60,178 bases of DNA from contig JAGMEA010000011.1 in NCBI GenBank assembly GCA_023128415.1, positions 1 to 60,178 of the forward strand. The letters run 5' to 3'. Position numbers and translations under genes: made by a program. Position 1 is the first letter of the stretch, and the number at the start of each line of letters is the position of its first letter. Of this stretch, positions 17,070-26,763 are shown one piece after another. The notes under the pieces are model-generated. The model searched no databases and was not told the DNA's origin. It saw only the letters and a program-made list of their open reading frames with translations. The stretch is from Candidatus Babeliales bacterium (GTDB lineage: Bacteria; Babelota; Babeliae; Babelales; UBA12411).

Positions 17070-17456
17070 TTAAACCCTACGTTTCTTTGGTGGACGACAA
17101 CCATTATGAGGAAGGGGAGTAACATCCCGCAACATTGTAACAGTTAGTCCAGATGATTGAAGAGCTCTAACAACCGAATCTCTTCCAGAACCCGGCCCTT
17201 CAAGGTTAACTTCGATATTGCGAACTCCGAGATCAGTAAGCTCCTTAGCCAACTTACCAGCAATCTGAGTTGCTGCATAAGGAGTCCCTTTGCGAGATCC
17301 CTTAAAACCTAACTGGCCTGCGCTTCCACGCATAATAATATCTCCAGAAGGCGTTGATATAGAAACCAACGTATTATTAAAAGTCGACTTAACATGAGCT
17401 AAAACAAGCTCTAGGTTCTTAAATTGTTTTTTCTTACTTTTTTTCTTATATGCCAT
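17070..17456 (-). CDS. rpsK: 30S ribosomal protein S11
   Basis: A 128-residue S11 from the platform of the small subunit. The conserved C-terminus GLTVTMLRDVTPLPHNGCRPPKKRRV is nearly invariant. It is 2 bp from rpsD. Confidence 0.97.
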   Translation of the reverse strand: MAYKKKSKKKQFKNLELVLAHVKSTFNNTLVSISTPSGDIIMRGSAGQLGFKGSRKGTPYAATQIAGKLAKELTDLGVRNIEVNLEGPGSGRDSVVRALQSSGLTVTMLRDVTPLPHNGCRPPKKRRV

Positions 17457-17483
17457 AATATTCAGCCATCACCTTAAATTTAG

Positions 17484-17873
17484 TTATTTCTTTCCAGGTG
17501 CTTTTTTCTTAGCAACGATACCACTAACCTTTTTAGGCCCCTTGCGAGTTCTAGCATTAGTTTTGGTCCTCTGGCCTCTTACAGGTAACGATTTTCTATG
17601 TCTAGATCCCCTGTAAGCCCCTATATCCGCAAGTCTTTTAATATTCATGGTAATTTCTTTCTTCAAATCACCACCAATTAAATAATCTTGAGATATAAGC
17701 TTTTGTATAGAAGCTATCTCAGCTCCTGTCAAATCTTTAACGCGAGTATCAGGGCTAACTTTCACTTCCTTCAAAATATCCTTAGACGTCTTAAGACCTA
17801 TACCATAGATATAAGTAAGACCGTACTCAACCCTCTTTTCCTTAGGAAGAAACACTCCAGATATACGAGCCAT
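17484..17873 (-). CDS. rpsM: 30S ribosomal protein S13
   Basis: A 129-residue S13 from the head of the 30S subunit. It begins [19 protein letters not shown] and has the conserved [16 protein letters not shown] block. The helix-two-turn-helix DNA/RNA-binding region ([15 protein letters not shown]) is intact. Confidence 0.97.
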   Translation of the reverse strand: MARISGVFLPKEKRVEYGLTYIYGIGLKTSKDILKEVKVSPDTRVKDLTGAEIASIQKLISQDYLIGGDLKKEITMNIKRLADIGAYRGSRHRKSLPVRGQRTKTNARTRKGPKKVSGIVAKKKAPGKK

Positions 17874-17924
17874 TAAAATCTCCCCGTAATAATTAAAGCC
17901 ATCTTTGCCTCTCTTTTACCTTAA

Positions 17925-18041
17925 CTAACCTTGACGCTGTTTATGTCGAGGATTTTTAACACAAATAATCCTAACAACACCATTGCGCTTAATCACTCTA
18001 CACTCAGCGCACATTTTTTTTACTGATGACCGAACTTTCAT
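17925..18041 (-). CDS. rpmJ: 50S ribosomal protein L36
   Basis: A 38-residue protein, [20 protein letters not shown] and onward, ending NPRHKQRQG. The zinc ribbon ligands C11, C14, C27 and H33 are all present, so this is the C+ form. It sits in its canonical place between infA and rpsM. Confidence 0.96.
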   Translation of the reverse strand: MKVRSSVKKMCAECRVIKRNGVVRIICVKNPRHKQRQG

Positions 18042-18052
18042 ATCTTTGTAAC

Positions 18053-18274
18053 CTATTTGCAACGAGAAACTATTCTTCCTCTACTAAGATCATAAGTGGA
18101 GAGTTCAACAATAACACGATCCCCCACAACGAGCTTTATGTAGTACATACGCATTTTACCAGAAATATGGGCTAATACCAAATGTCCATTCTCTAAACGA
18201 ACCTTAAATTTAGTATTAGGTAAAGTTTCTTCTACTATACCCTCTACCCTAATTACATCATCTTTTTTAGCCAT
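18053..18274 (-). CDS. infA: Translation initiation factor IF-1
   Basis: A 73-residue OB-fold protein that blocks the A site during initiation. The start [12 protein letters not shown] matches the family; seven extra upstream codons (from 18295) are open but would overlap map. Conserved [19 protein letters not shown] is present. Confidence 0.95.
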   Translation of the reverse strand: MAKKDDVIRVEGIVEETLPNTKFKVRLENGHLVLAHISGKMRMYYIKLVVGDRVIVELSTYDLSRGRIVSRCK

Positions 18275-18287
18275 TTTTAGCCAACCT

Positions 18288-19046
18288 TTAATCACCTAAG
18301 CGAGTAAGAACCTCTGGGCCTTCCTCTGTAACCAAAACTGTGTCCTCAATGTGACCAGCTAATCCTCCATCTTTAGTCCTGGCCGTCCAACCATCACTAT
18401 CAATATAAACAGCAGCATCCTTTTCAGTAATCATAGGTTCTATAGCTAAAGTCATACCAATTTGAAGTATTGGACCTTTATTTTCTGTTCTAAAATTAGG
18501 AATTTCAGGAGCTTCATGTATATATTTACCAACACCATGCCCAGCAAAATCCCTAACTACTCCAAAACCTTCGGTTTCTACCTCTTTCTCTACCGCCGTA
18601 GAGATATCCCTTACTCTATTTCCAACCCTCGCTTGATCTATTGCTTTATTCAAAGCATTTTCAGCAACTTGCATTAATTTCTCAGCTGTCTTCGATGGCT
18701 TTCCAACAAAGAAATAACGTGCCATATCGACACAATAACTTTTATAAGAAGCAACAACATCAATTTTAACTAAGTCACCATCTTTCAAAATAACTTTATT
18801 TGACGGCACTCCATGGACCAACACATCATTAATAGAAACACATGTAGCATATTGATAGCCTTTATAACCTTTACATTCAGGTTTAAGGCTAACTTCTCTC
18901 ATTTTAGCTTCAATAAAATTATCAATTGCCAAAGACGAGACTCCCTCTTTAATAATCTGAGGAACCTCTCTTACAATAATATGAGACAGCAATTTACCCG
19001 CTGTTCTCATTTTATTTATGGCTCTTTTATCTTTTATGTATACCAT
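18288..19046 (-). CDS. map: Methionine aminopeptidase, type I
   Basis: A 252-residue cytoplasmic enzyme that removes initiator Met. The pita-bread metal ligands are in [43 protein letters not shown] and HIEDTVLV. It lacks the N-terminal zinc finger of type Ib. It lies in the spc operon between adk and infA, the usual place in many phyla. Confidence 0.96.
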   Translation of the reverse strand: MVYIKDKRAINKMRTAGKLLSHIIVREVPQIIKEGVSSLAIDNFIEAKMREVSLKPECKGYKGYQYATCVSINDVLVHGVPSNKVILKDGDLVKIDVVASYKSYCVDMARYFFVGKPSKTAEKLMQVAENALNKAIDQARVGNRVRDISTAVEKEVETEGFGVVRDFAGHGVGKYIHEAPEIPNFRTENKGPILQIGMTLAIEPMITEKDAAVYIDSDGWTARTKDGGLAGHIEDTVLVTEEGPEVLTRLGD

Positions 19047-19047
19047 G

Positions 19048-19728
19048 CTATCTATTTATCAACCTCTTAAAATCCTCTAAGACCTCTGCTCTACTCTTTT
19101 TTCCAACCTTTAAAACTTCAACTGATTGATTAACAAAATCATAAAAAGCCAACGTTTCATCTTTTTGCTGGTTATAGCACCTAAGTCGCTCAATAATAAC
19201 TTCGGCTCTATCATCTTTTCTGGAAACCAACGGATAACCACATATATCGCACTTATCCCCTTCTTTGGATCCAGAATTTTTAGAATAAACGACTTGGCAA
19301 TCTTTATTAGAACAAACTAACCTGCTTGTTAGTCTCTCTATAAGCTCATCTTGAGAAATTTCAAATAAAATTATTCGTAAATCGAAATCATAAGACTCTT
19401 GATCACAAAGTTCCTTAAAAAGCCTAATTTGACTAGCCGTCCTAGGATAACCGTCCAAAATAATTGGCTTTTTAATAGAAAGAACAGAATCTAACCACCC
19501 TTTAACCATTTTAGTAATGAGTTTATCTGGAATCAAGTGGCCTGCGTTAATATCAACCTCTATTTGCTTTCCGAGTTCGGTTTTTTCAAATATATGTTTT
19601 CTACAGAGATTTCCAGTGGAAAGTATTTCAAATCCAAATTCAGCCTTACATTCTCTAGCAACCGTACCCTTACCTGAACCAGGAGGCCCCAAAAATGAAA
19701 AAACCGTGTTGCTTAAATCACGCTGCAT
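19048..19728 (-). CDS. adk: Adenylate kinase with zinc lid
   Basis: A 226-residue kinase interconverting ATP+AMP and 2 ADP. The P-loop is GPPGSGKGT at 14-22. The long lid carries a four-cysteine cluster (CSNKDC ... CDICG), as in zinc-binding adenylate kinases. Next to secY and map in the standard order. Confidence 0.95.
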   Translation of the reverse strand: MQRDLSNTVFSFLGPPGSGKGTVARECKAEFGFEILSTGNLCRKHIFEKTELGKQIEVDINAGHLIPDKLITKMVKGWLDSVLSIKKPIILDGYPRTASQIRLFKELCDQESYDFDLRIILFEISQDELIERLTSRLVCSNKDCQVVYSKNSGSKEGDKCDICGYPLVSRKDDRAEVIIERLRCYNQQKDETLAFYDFVNQSVEVLKVGKKSRAEVLEDFKRLINR

Positions 19729-19735
19729 TTTTTTA

Positions 19736-21046
19736 TTACCCCCTTTTTCCCTTTAATCTTCCCGTAGATAAGAATCCCTCATATCTTCTCTCAATCAAGT
19801 AAGATTCTATTTGGGCAGAAGTATCTAATGCCACACCAACAACAATCAACAACGATATTCCAGAAAAAACCCTATGGAATCCAAAGAAAACTGCTAGAAT
19901 ACCTGGAATAATGCATAATAAAGCTAGGTACATAGCCCCAGGAAAAGTTACTCTATTTAAAACATAATTAAAAAATTCTGCTGTTTTGCGACCCGGTCTA
20001 ATTCCTGGAATAAAACCGCCAGATTTTTTCATATTCTCCGCAACATCTTCGGGATTGAGCTGAATAGCAGCATAAAAATATGCAAAAAATACAATGAAAA
20101 TGGTTTGAAGAATATAAAATAACAATCCTCCATAACTTAGAGCGTCTGCTGCTCCTTCTAACCATTTAAATTTAGAGGCCAAAAACTTGGTTAACATTAT
20201 CGGCATTGCAATAACAGAGTTCGTAAAAATAACAGGCATAACACCAGAAACATTAATTTTTAATGGAATGTAAGAACTCTGGCCACCATAAATTTTGTTT
20301 CCAATAATTCTCTTAGCATATTGAACCGGTATCTTTCTTTCGCCGCGCTCCATAAAAACAACACATGCTGCAACAGTTACTGCTGTTGCTAACAAAATTA
20401 AAGCCATAAATGGATCCATTTGATCTAGCTGTATATCTTTAATTGTTTTTACAATAGCACCTGGAAGATCCGCAACTATACTGCCAAAAATCAAAAGAGA
20501 ACTTCCATTTCCAATTCCATGTGAAGTTATTTGTTCACCAAACCACATAACAAACAAAGAACCAACACTCAAAATGAAAATGGCCATAACTCTAAAACTC
20601 CAGCCTGGAGATAGAACTAATCCATTAGCTTGAGCAAAAACAACAATTGCTGATCCTTGAACAATACTTAGTAACAATGTTAAATATCTTGTATATTGAT
20701 TAATAATTCTACGTCCGTACTCACCTTCTTTAGCATATTGTTCAAGCGTCGGTATCATAACTGTTAATAAGGACATCATAATTGAGGCACTAATATATGG
20801 TTGAATCCCTAGCGCAAAGATAGCTAATCTTTGCAATGCTCCACCAGAAATAAGATCCAGCCATCCAAGAAAACCACCAGCTCCAACCCCCTTCATATAC
20901 CCAGCAAGCTTAATAGTATCTATACCAGGAAGGGGTACGTGTACTCCAAACCTATAAACAGCTAAAACTATTAGTGTAAACAAGATCTTTTTTCTTAGAT
21001 CTGAAACTAAAAAAATATTTTTAAAATTACGAAGCAAAACGACCAC
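19736..21046 (-). CDS. secY: Protein translocase subunit SecY
   Basis: A 436-residue protein with ten predicted membrane helices forming the Sec channel. The plug region (GGFLGWLDLISGGALQRLAIFALGI, split here as usual after TM1) and the cytoplasmic loop motif PGIRPGRKT are present. It exports the many signal-peptide proteins predicted in this window. Confidence 0.97.
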   Translation of the reverse strand: MVVLLRNFKNIFLVSDLRKKILFTLIVLAVYRFGVHVPLPGIDTIKLAGYMKGVGAGGFLGWLDLISGGALQRLAIFALGIQPYISASIMMSLLTVMIPTLEQYAKEGEYGRRIINQYTRYLTLLLSIVQGSAIVVFAQANGLVLSPGWSFRVMAIFILSVGSLFVMWFGEQITSHGIGNGSSLLIFGSIVADLPGAIVKTIKDIQLDQMDPFMALILLATAVTVAACVVFMERGERKIPVQYAKRIIGNKIYGGQSSYIPLKINVSGVMPVIFTNSVIAMPIMLTKFLASKFKWLEGAADALSYGGLLFYILQTIFIVFFAYFYAAIQLNPEDVAENMKKSGGFIPGIRPGRKTAEFFNYVLNRVTFPGAMYLALLCIIPGILAVFFGFHRVFSGISLLIVVGVALDTSAQIESYLIERRYEGFLSTGRLKGKRG

Positions 21047-21050
21047 TCTA

Positions 21051-21494
21051 CTACTCCTTGATTACCTGGGCTTTTCCACCAGCCTTTTCTATGGCTGCCG
21101 CTGCCGATTTACTAAAGAAATTAGCTTGAACTTCTAATTGCTTACTTAAAGTCCCTAGACCCAAAATCTTAACTAGAAAATTAGTTCTTCCCTTAACCAA
21201 GTTTTTATTTCTTAATGATTCCAAATTTACAACTTCTCCGGATTCAAACTTAACCTCTAAGTCACGAAGATTTATAGTTCTAACATCTTTTTTAAAGGAA
21301 TTGTAAAAACCTCTTTTAGGCAGCCTTCTGGTTATGGACATTTGACCACCTTCAAAATAGGCTTCCATCTTGTTGTGACCAGATCTAGCCTTCTGTCCTT
21401 TGTGACCTCTAGAAGAAGTTCCACCTAAGTCACCACCACGACCAATGCGTTTTTTAGATTTATGCAATTTATCTAAATTATTTAGCTTTAGCAT
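21051..21494 (-). CDS. rplO: 50S ribosomal protein L15
   Basis: A 147-residue L15 with the glycine-rich KRIGRGGDLGGTSSRGHKGQ signature. Its start lies 17 bp inside the end of rpsE, a tight overlap made possible by the absence of rpmD (L30), which usually stands between them. Confidence 0.96.
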   Translation of the reverse strand: MLKLNNLDKLHKSKKRIGRGGDLGGTSSRGHKGQKARSGHNKMEAYFEGGQMSITRRLPKRGFYNSFKKDVRTINLRDLEVKFESGEVVNLESLRNKNLVKGRTNFLVKILGLGTLSKQLEVQANFFSKSAAAAIEKAGGKAQVIKE

Positions 21495-22011
21495 TATCTC
21501 GCCCCATAACCTCTTGAATTGTTTTGCCTCTAATGGCTGCTATTTGTTTTCCAGATCTTAATTTACTAAGGGCCTTCATTGTTGCTTTAACAACATTTTG
21601 CGGATTATTAGACCCTAAAGACTTGGCCAAAACATCCTTAACTCCTGCAGCTTCCATTACCGCACGAACAGCTCCTCCAGCAATAACACCTGTTCCTTTT
21701 CCAGCTGAACGAATTAAAACTTTACTAGCTCCATGTTTAGCTTGAACAGCAAAAGGCAATGTTGTCTTATACAATTGAACAGAGATCATTTTTGATCTAG
21801 CTGACTTTGAAGCTTTAGAAATTGCAGCAGAAACATCCCTAGATTTACCTAATCCATAGCCAACTTTTCCAGATCTATCTCCAACGACCACTAAAGCTGA
21901 AAAGGCAAAACGTCTACCACCCTTAACAACTTTAGCAACTCTTCGAACTGCTAAAACCTTCTCAACAAATTCCTCTTGAGGACTAATTTTTTTTTCTCTT
22001 AACTCCGCCAT
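21478..22011 (-). CDS. rpsE: 30S ribosomal protein S5
   Basis: A 177-residue S5, a fidelity protein of the small subunit. The double-stranded RNA-binding domain (VVKGGRRFAFSALVVVGD) and the following S5 C-terminal domain are intact. It overlaps rplO. Confidence 0.97.
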   Translation of the reverse strand: MAELREKKISPQEEFVEKVLAVRRVAKVVKGGRRFAFSALVVVGDRSGKVGYGLGKSRDVSAAISKASKSARSKMISVQLYKTTLPFAVQAKHGASKVLIRSAGKGTGVIAGGAVRAVMEAAGVKDVLAKSLGSNNPQNVVKATMKALSKLRSGKQIAAIRGKTIQEVMGRDNAKAK

Positions 22012-22019
22012 GCGATTCC

Positions 22020-22370
22020 TTAAAACTTTATGCCTGTTTCTCTTAAACCATCTGCCAACGCAGCGATTCTACCATGATATTGATATCTACCACGATCAAA
22101 AAATACGGCTTCAACCCCTGTTTCTTTCATCTTAGTAGCTAAATTAATACCTACATTCTTAGCTACAGATTTCTTATCTTCAGTCTTTTCTTTAATAATT
22201 AAAGAAGATGAACTTGCAATAGTTTTTCCGTTAGCATCATCTATGACTTGCGCATAAATGTGATTTAATGATCTAAAAACAGTGACTCTAGGGATCAATC
22301 CCTTACTTTTAAATTTATTTTTCACTCTAAAAAATCTGCGTTTTGTTCGTAGTTTTATTTTCTTATGCAT
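22020..22370 (-). CDS. rplR: 50S ribosomal protein L18
   Basis: A 116-residue L18, the 5S rRNA-binding protein. It ends with the conserved FDRGRYQYHGRIAALADGLRE pattern, positioned between rplF and rpsE. Confidence 0.97.
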   Translation of the reverse strand: MHKKIKLRTKRRFFRVKNKFKSKGLIPRVTVFRSLNHIYAQVIDDANGKTIASSSSLIIKEKTEDKKSVAKNVGINLATKMKETGVEAVFFDRGRYQYHGRIAALADGLRETGIKF

Positions 22371-22393
22371 CGCTCAGATATACCTTTTATTAA

Positions 22394-22942
22394 TTAACCA
22401 CCAGCAACTTTTGCTTTTCCAGCCTTACGTCTTATAACCTCTCCCTCATACCGAATTCCTGTACCTTTGTAAGGTTCCGGGGGTCTTAATGACTTAATAG
22501 AGTCACAAGTTGAACCAAGCAAAAACTTATCTATAGATTTAAGAGTTAAAGTTTGCCCGGATCTATCAGCCTCAGCCTCAATCCCTTTAGGTAGGTTAAA
22601 ATCAATTTTATGACTATAACCAAGAGAAAAAACAATTTTAGAACCAGAAATTTGTGCCTTATAACCAAGACCTACAATTTTTAAAGTCTTGGAAAAGCCC
22701 TCTTCAACCCCCTTAACTTTATTAGCAATTAAAGCCCTATGCAGACCCCAATTCATATTGCTTTTTCTAGAATCATTTTTTATAACAATAACACTTAAAA
22801 CATTATCTTTAATCTCAACAGCTAAAGAATCTGGCAAATCATGCGTTAAAGTTCCCTTAGGACCTTTAAATGTTAATTCCGTATCCTTAACATCGATATT
22901 TGCTGTAGATAACTTAATTGATCTTCTTCCAATCTTAGACAT
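22394..22942 (-). CDS. rplF: 50S ribosomal protein L6
   Basis: A 182-residue L6. The start MSKIGRRSIKL is chosen because AAGGA lies 6 nt upstream and the family begins there; the frame is open 8 codons further but overlaps rpsH. The C-terminal signature PEPYKGTGIRYEGEVIRRKAG is present. Confidence 0.96.
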   Translation of the reverse strand: MSKIGRRSIKLSTANIDVKDTELTFKGPKGTLTHDLPDSLAVEIKDNVLSVIVIKNDSRKSNMNWGLHRALIANKVKGVEEGFSKTLKIVGLGYKAQISGSKIVFSLGYSHKIDFNLPKGIEAEADRSGQTLTLKSIDKFLLGSTCDSIKSLRPPEPYKGTGIRYEGEVIRRKAGKAKVAGG

Positions 22943-22950
22943 GCCAATCC

Positions 22951-23346
22951 TTACCAAACATGGCAAATAACTTCGCCACCAACTGATAATTCCCTTGCTT
23001 TCTTATCACTAACAATTCCTATATTAGTAGACAAAACAGCAACTCCTAATCCCCCAATCACAGGCTTCATCTTTTTAAGGCCCTCATAGCACCTTAACCC
23101 TGGTCTACTCACGCGGGTCAACTCGTGTATCGCAGCTTCACCATCAACATACTTGAGAAAAACTTTCAACAAAGGCTTTCCTTTTTCATCCTCTAGCTTT
23201 TCATACTCTCTTATGTAGCCTTCGTCTTTTAAAACTTTAGCAATTCCAAGTTTCTCCCTGGAAAAAGGCGCAAGAACCGTACGTTTACGTGCACTTAAAC
23301 CATTGCGAATTATTGTTAAAAAATTACCTACAATATCAATTGACAT
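22951..23346 (-). CDS. rpsH: 30S ribosomal protein S8
   Basis: A 131-residue S8, which binds the central domain of 16S rRNA and in E. coli represses the spc operon. The C-terminal block VLSTNIGIVSDKKARELSVGGEV is conserved. Confidence 0.97.
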   Translation of the reverse strand: MSIDIVGNFLTIIRNGLSARKRTVLAPFSREKLGIAKVLKDEGYIREYEKLEDEKGKPLLKVFLKYVDGEAAIHELTRVSRPGLRCYEGLKKMKPVIGGLGVAVLSTNIGIVSDKKARELSVGGEVICHVW

Positions 23347-23366
23347 TTTCGCCTCTATTAATTTAG

Positions 23367-23552
23367 TTACCAGCTAGCCTTCTTAACACCAGGAAGCAAC
23401 CCTTTTAATGCAAATTTTCTAAAACACAACCTACATAATTGAAACAGCCTCATAAATCCTCTAGGACGACCACAAACAAAACATCTATTTCTTTGTCGTG
23501 TTGCAAATTTAGGAGCTCTTTTAGCTTTTTCTATAAGACACTTTTTAGCCAT
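23367..23552 (-). CDS. rpsN: 30S ribosomal protein S14, zinc type
   Basis: A 61-residue short S14. Cysteines C24, C27, C40 and C43 (CFVC ... CRLC) form the zinc site, so this is the C+ form. It lies between rplE and rpsH. Confidence 0.96.
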   Translation of the reverse strand: MAKKCLIEKAKRAPKFATRQRNRCFVCGRPRGFMRLFQLCRLCFRKFALKGLLPGVKKASW

Positions 23553-23557
23553 AAAAT

Positions 23558-24100
23558 TTACTTCCTCTGAAATGGCATATTAAAACCCTTCAACAAGGCA
23601 CATGCTGCTTTGTCATCATTTGTAGAAGTCTCAATGGTAATATTTAAACCACGAACCCTATCTACTTTTTCATAATCAACTTCAGGGAATATCATCCAAT
23701 CTCGAATCCCTAAGTTATAGTTTCCATTACCATCAAAACTTTCTTTGACTCCTTGGAAATCCTTTACCCGAGGCAAAGCTAAATTTATCAATCTATCAAT
23801 AAAACTATACATATTATTGCCTCTCAAGGTCACCATTACACCCAACGGCATGCCCTTGCGAAGCTTAAAACCAGCTATAGATTTTTTAGCTTTAGTTATA
23901 ACTGGTGTTTGTCCCGATATTTCAGTTAATACTTCCTTAACTGAATTCAAAACTTTACTTTCAGAAACAGCCTCTTTGACACCAATATTAAGAACAACCT
24001 TAGACATCCGTGGAACTTGCATAGGATTGCTAAAGCCTATTTCTTTCAAAAGTTCTGGACGAATTTTTTCTTTATATAAATTTTCTAACCTTGAGCTCAT
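23558..24100 (-). CDS. rplE: 50S ribosomal protein L5
   Basis: A 180-residue L5 that binds 5S rRNA and touches the P-site tRNA. The signature region [16 protein letters not shown] and the central [18 protein letters not shown] are present. Confidence 0.97.
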   Translation of the reverse strand: MSSRLENLYKEKIRPELLKEIGFSNPMQVPRMSKVVLNIGVKEAVSESKVLNSVKEVLTEISGQTPVITKAKKSIAGFKLRKGMPLGVMVTLRGNNMYSFIDRLINLALPRVKDFQGVKESFDGNGNYNLGIRDWMIFPEVDYEKVDRVRGLNITIETSTNDDKAACALLKGFNMPFQRK

Positions 24101-24122
24101 ACAATAATCCTAACTTGCTACC

Positions 24123-24440
24123 TTAAAATTCTCCATTACAACGATGACATGCCCTAGACTTTTCTTTACTACCTTCAACGAATTTAGTTCTTATACGACA
24201 GCCCTTTTTACATGTCGGACAAATAGGCATTACTCTATAAAGCGGAACAAACATTTCCTTTTTTATAATTCCACTTTGTTCTCCCTGTTTTTTCGGTTTG
24301 CTATGTTTTGTAACTTCAGCAATACCTTTAATAAGAGCAGCATTTTTTTTACTATCGATTTTTAAAACGCTTCCCTCTTTTCCTTTATCTTTTCCAGAAA
24401 GAACAACAACTTTATCATTTTTGCGTATTCTACTTAACAT
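24123..24440 (-). CDS. rplX: 50S ribosomal protein L24 with cysteine-rich tail
   Basis: A 105-residue L24, an early 23S assembly protein. The N-terminal KOW motif (KNDKVVVLSGKDKGKEGSVL) is intact. The C-terminal half has a CPTC/CKKGC-like cluster and ends RACHRCNGEF; the five cysteines could bind zinc, an arrangement seen in some L24 proteins. Confidence 0.96.
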   Translation of the reverse strand: MLSRIRKNDKVVVLSGKDKGKEGSVLKIDSKKNAALIKGIAEVTKHSKPKKQGEQSGIIKKEMFVPLYRVMPICPTCKKGCRIRTKFVEGSKEKSRACHRCNGEF

Positions 24441-24455
24441 TCTTTAAATCCCCCA

Positions 24456-24827
24456 TCACAAAACTTCTGGTGCCAAAGAAACAATAGCAGAATAACCTCT
24501 AGCCTTAAGCTCTCTAGCGATAGGACCAAAAATACGTGTACCTATTGGCTCTTTGTTTTTTTTATCAATAATCACAGCAGCATTTTCATCAAAGCGAACA
24601 TAACTTCCATCAGTTCTGCGTATTTCTTTTCTAGTTCTAACAATTACTGCATCTAGAACATCGCTTTTTTTTACTTTTCCTCCAGGAATAGCACGCTTTA
24701 CAGTTACTTTAACTATTTCGCCTAAAGTAGCTGATTTTTTGCTTGTTCCACCAGGAATGCCTATAACTTGTAATTTCTTTGCTCCGGAGTTATCCGCAAC
24801 ATTCAGCATTGTCTGTTTTTGTATCAT
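24456..24827 (-). CDS. rplN: 50S ribosomal protein L14
   Basis: A 123-residue L14 with [19 protein letters not shown] at the N-terminus and [20 protein letters not shown] at the end. It overlaps rpsQ by 4 bp. Confidence 0.97.
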   Translation of the reverse strand: MIQKQTMLNVADNSGAKKLQVIGIPGGTSKKSATLGEIVKVTVKRAIPGGKVKKSDVLDAVIVRTRKEIRRTDGSYVRFDENAAVIIDKKNKEPIGTRIFGPIARELKARGYSAIVSLAPEVL

Positions 24828-25111
24828 ACAAGCTTCTCCCGTGTCTGAGACTTTCTAAGCACTTTGCCTAAAATCATATGCTTAGACTTGGAAAGCGGAC
24901 GACACTCACTAAATTCAACCAAATCTCCAACTTTAGCTTCCCCATTTTCATCATGTACTTTGTAATTTTTTGTTCTTCGCAAAATCTTACCCAAAACAGA
25001 ATGCTTTAAAGTCCTAGCAACTTTTACAACAACTGTTTTATGCATTTTATCAGAGACGATTACGCCTTCTAATGCCCGGCTTGATGCCTTCTTGATATCT
25101 TTACCTACCAT
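24824..25111 (-). CDS. rpsQ: 30S ribosomal protein S17
   Basis: A 95-residue S17 with the OB-fold core [18 protein letters not shown] and [18 protein letters not shown]. It overlaps rpmC by 11 bp and rplN by 4 bp. Confidence 0.96.
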   Translation of the reverse strand: MVGKDIKKASSRALEGVIVSDKMHKTVVVKVARTLKHSVLGKILRRTKNYKVHDENGEAKVGDLVEFSECRPLSKSKHMILGKVLRKSQTREKLV

Positions 25112-25295
25112 CTTCGCGCCCCCTAAGATATGTTAAAACTTGAGCTATATTTCTTCTTAACTTTTTAAACTGCGAAAAATCTTTTACATGCATTGTTGAA
25201 GCATTAAGCTTCAAATTAAAAAGCTCTTTTTTTAAATTAACAACTTCTTTTTCTAGCGCTTTATTGTCTAAACTTTTTAAGTCTGCTTTTGTCAT
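25101..25295 (-). CDS. rpmC: 50S ribosomal protein L29
   Basis: A 64-residue helical L29 located at the exit tunnel rim. The family pattern LKKELFNLKLNAS and LRRNIAQVLTYL is visible. It is 2 bp from rplP. Confidence 0.95.
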   Translation of the reverse strand: MTKADLKSLDNKALEKEVVNLKKELFNLKLNASTMHVKDFSQFKKLRRNIAQVLTYLRGREDGR

Positions 25296-25297
25296 AT

Positions 25298-25705
25298 TTA
25301 CACGTTTTCTCTCTTAACAAACCGAGTTTTTATTGGAAGCTTATGGGAGGCAACCCTTAAAATCTCCTTAGCTGCAAGCTCATCCAAATCCCCAAGTTCA
25401 CACAAAATCCGACCTCTTTTAACTACAGAAACCCAAAATTCCGGAGAACCCTTTCCCTTACCCATACGAGTTTCTATTGGTTTTTTAGAAACCGGCTTAT
25501 CAGGAAAAACCCTTAGCGATAACTTTCCACCTTTTTTTATTCGTCTAGAAATCGTAACACGCATAGATTCAATCTGCCGAGCGGTAATCCAACCAGGTTC
25601 CTCAGCAACCAAGCCATAATCACCAAAGACAAAGCTTCTACATCCCTTTGAAAGCCCCGTCATGCGGCCTCTTTGCATTTTTCTAAATTTAGTTTTCTTC
25701 GGCAT
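25298..25705 (-). CDS. rplP: 50S ribosomal protein L16
   Basis: A 135-residue L16, which organises the A-site region of the large subunit. The start MPKKTKFRK is preferred: it overlaps the TGA of a tiny upstream frame as TGATG, suggesting translational coupling. An ATG two codons upstream (25711) is also in frame. The block [21 protein letters not shown] is conserved. Confidence 0.95.
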   Translation of the reverse strand: MPKKTKFRKMQRGRMTGLSKGCRSFVFGDYGLVAEEPGWITARQIESMRVTISRRIKKGGKLSLRVFPDKPVSKKPIETRMGKGKGSPEFWVSVVKRGRILCELGDLDELAAKEILRVASHKLPIKTRFVKRENV

Positions 25706-25728
25706 CAACATGGCGCTATCTCTTTATT

Positions 25729-25758
25729 TTTAGTATTCACCATTATTTAGTATTCACC
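25729..25758. repeat. 13-bp direct duplication at the rpsC stop codon
   Basis: TTTAGTATTCACC occurs at 25729-25741 and again at 25746-25758. The second copy encodes the end and stop of rpsC. The first copy creates an ATG-initiated 12-codon frame (25705-25743, minus) that ends overlapping the rplP start. Confidence 0.85.
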
Positions 25759-26367
25759 CTTGCAAATCCAAACCTTAACCCCAACTATTCCGTAGGTAGT
25801 TTTAGCTTCAGATGTTGCAAAATCAACATTAGAACGCAATGTATGTAATGGAACACATCCAAGCCTTAACCACTCTTTTCTAGCAATTTCGGCTCCACCT
25901 AATCGTCCACCACAACAAATTTTAATACCCTTGGCCCCACTCTTCATAGCAGAGCTTCCAGCTTTTTTCATTAACTTTTTAAAGTGCGCTCTCTTAACAA
26001 GTTGCTCAGAGATTCCATCCGCTACTATCTGAGCATCGATATCAGGATTACGAACCTCTTGAACAGAAATATCTATATTCTTTTTAAACCTGGCCAAGAG
26101 TTCTGCCCTAATTTTTTCGATACCAACTCCCTTTTTGCCTATAATCACTCCAGGTCTAGATGAGTGAATAACAACCCTGATACTGTTTCCAGCTTTTTGA
26201 ATTACTAGCTTAGACACTTCTGAATTAGACAACTCTTTGTCCAAGAATTTTCTAATACCAAGATCTTCAGCAAGTTCAGCTCCGTAATTCTTCTTAGCAA
26301 ACCACTGAGCTTTCCAATCTTCAAAAACACCTAATCTAAATCCAAATGGATGAACCTTTTGTCCCAC
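25747..26367 (-). CDS. rpsC: 30S ribosomal protein S3
   Basis: A 206-residue S3 with the KH domain (SRPGVIIGKKGVGIEKIRAEL) and the S3 C-terminal domain. S3 contributes to mRNA entry and helicase activity. Confidence 0.97.
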   Translation of the reverse strand: MGQKVHPFGFRLGVFEDWKAQWFAKKNYGAELAEDLGIRKFLDKELSNSEVSKLVIQKAGNSIRVVIHSSRPGVIIGKKGVGIEKIRAELLARFKKNIDISVQEVRNPDIDAQIVADGISEQLVKRAHFKKLMKKAGSSAMKSGAKGIKICCGGRLGGAEIARKEWLRLGCVPLHTLRSNVDFATSEAKTTYGIVGVKVWICKGEY

Positions 26368-26376
26368 AAAGCACCT

Positions 26377-26751
26377 CTAACTTTTAGCGTTAATAGCCTT
26401 ATCTTCTTTTTTTGCAATCTTTTCCAAAACTACTTCCAAATGGCTAAGCCTCTTTCTCAACACAGCAGCTCTTCCCATTGCCGTTGGTTTATAGTAATGA
26501 ATAGACGGCCCACCATCCACACGAAATTCTTTAACAATCAAATCTCGCATGGTCAAACTTTGTTCTTTTTCTCTAGCATTACTGAATGCAGAGAGCAAAA
26601 CTTTCTCTATTGGACGAACACGTTTTGCCATAGGACATGTTTTCAACCATCCCAAAGCACGTTCAACATCATATCCCCGAACAACCGAAGCAACTGGCCT
26701 AAGTTTCAATGGAGACACTCTAACAAATTTGCTTTTTGCTCTAAATTGCAT
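26377..26751 (-). CDS. rplV: 50S ribosomal protein L22
   Basis: A 124-residue L22 whose beta-hairpin lines the exit tunnel. The block VRPIEKVLLSAFSNARE and the C-terminal hairpin (YYKPTAMGRAAVLRKR) are present. Confidence 0.96.
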   Translation of the reverse strand: MQFRAKSKFVRVSPLKLRPVASVVRGYDVERALGWLKTCPMAKRVRPIEKVLLSAFSNAREKEQSLTMRDLIVKEFRVDGGPSIHYYKPTAMGRAAVLRKRLSHLEVVLEKIAKKEDKAINAKS

Positions 26752-26763
26752 AATTATACCCTA

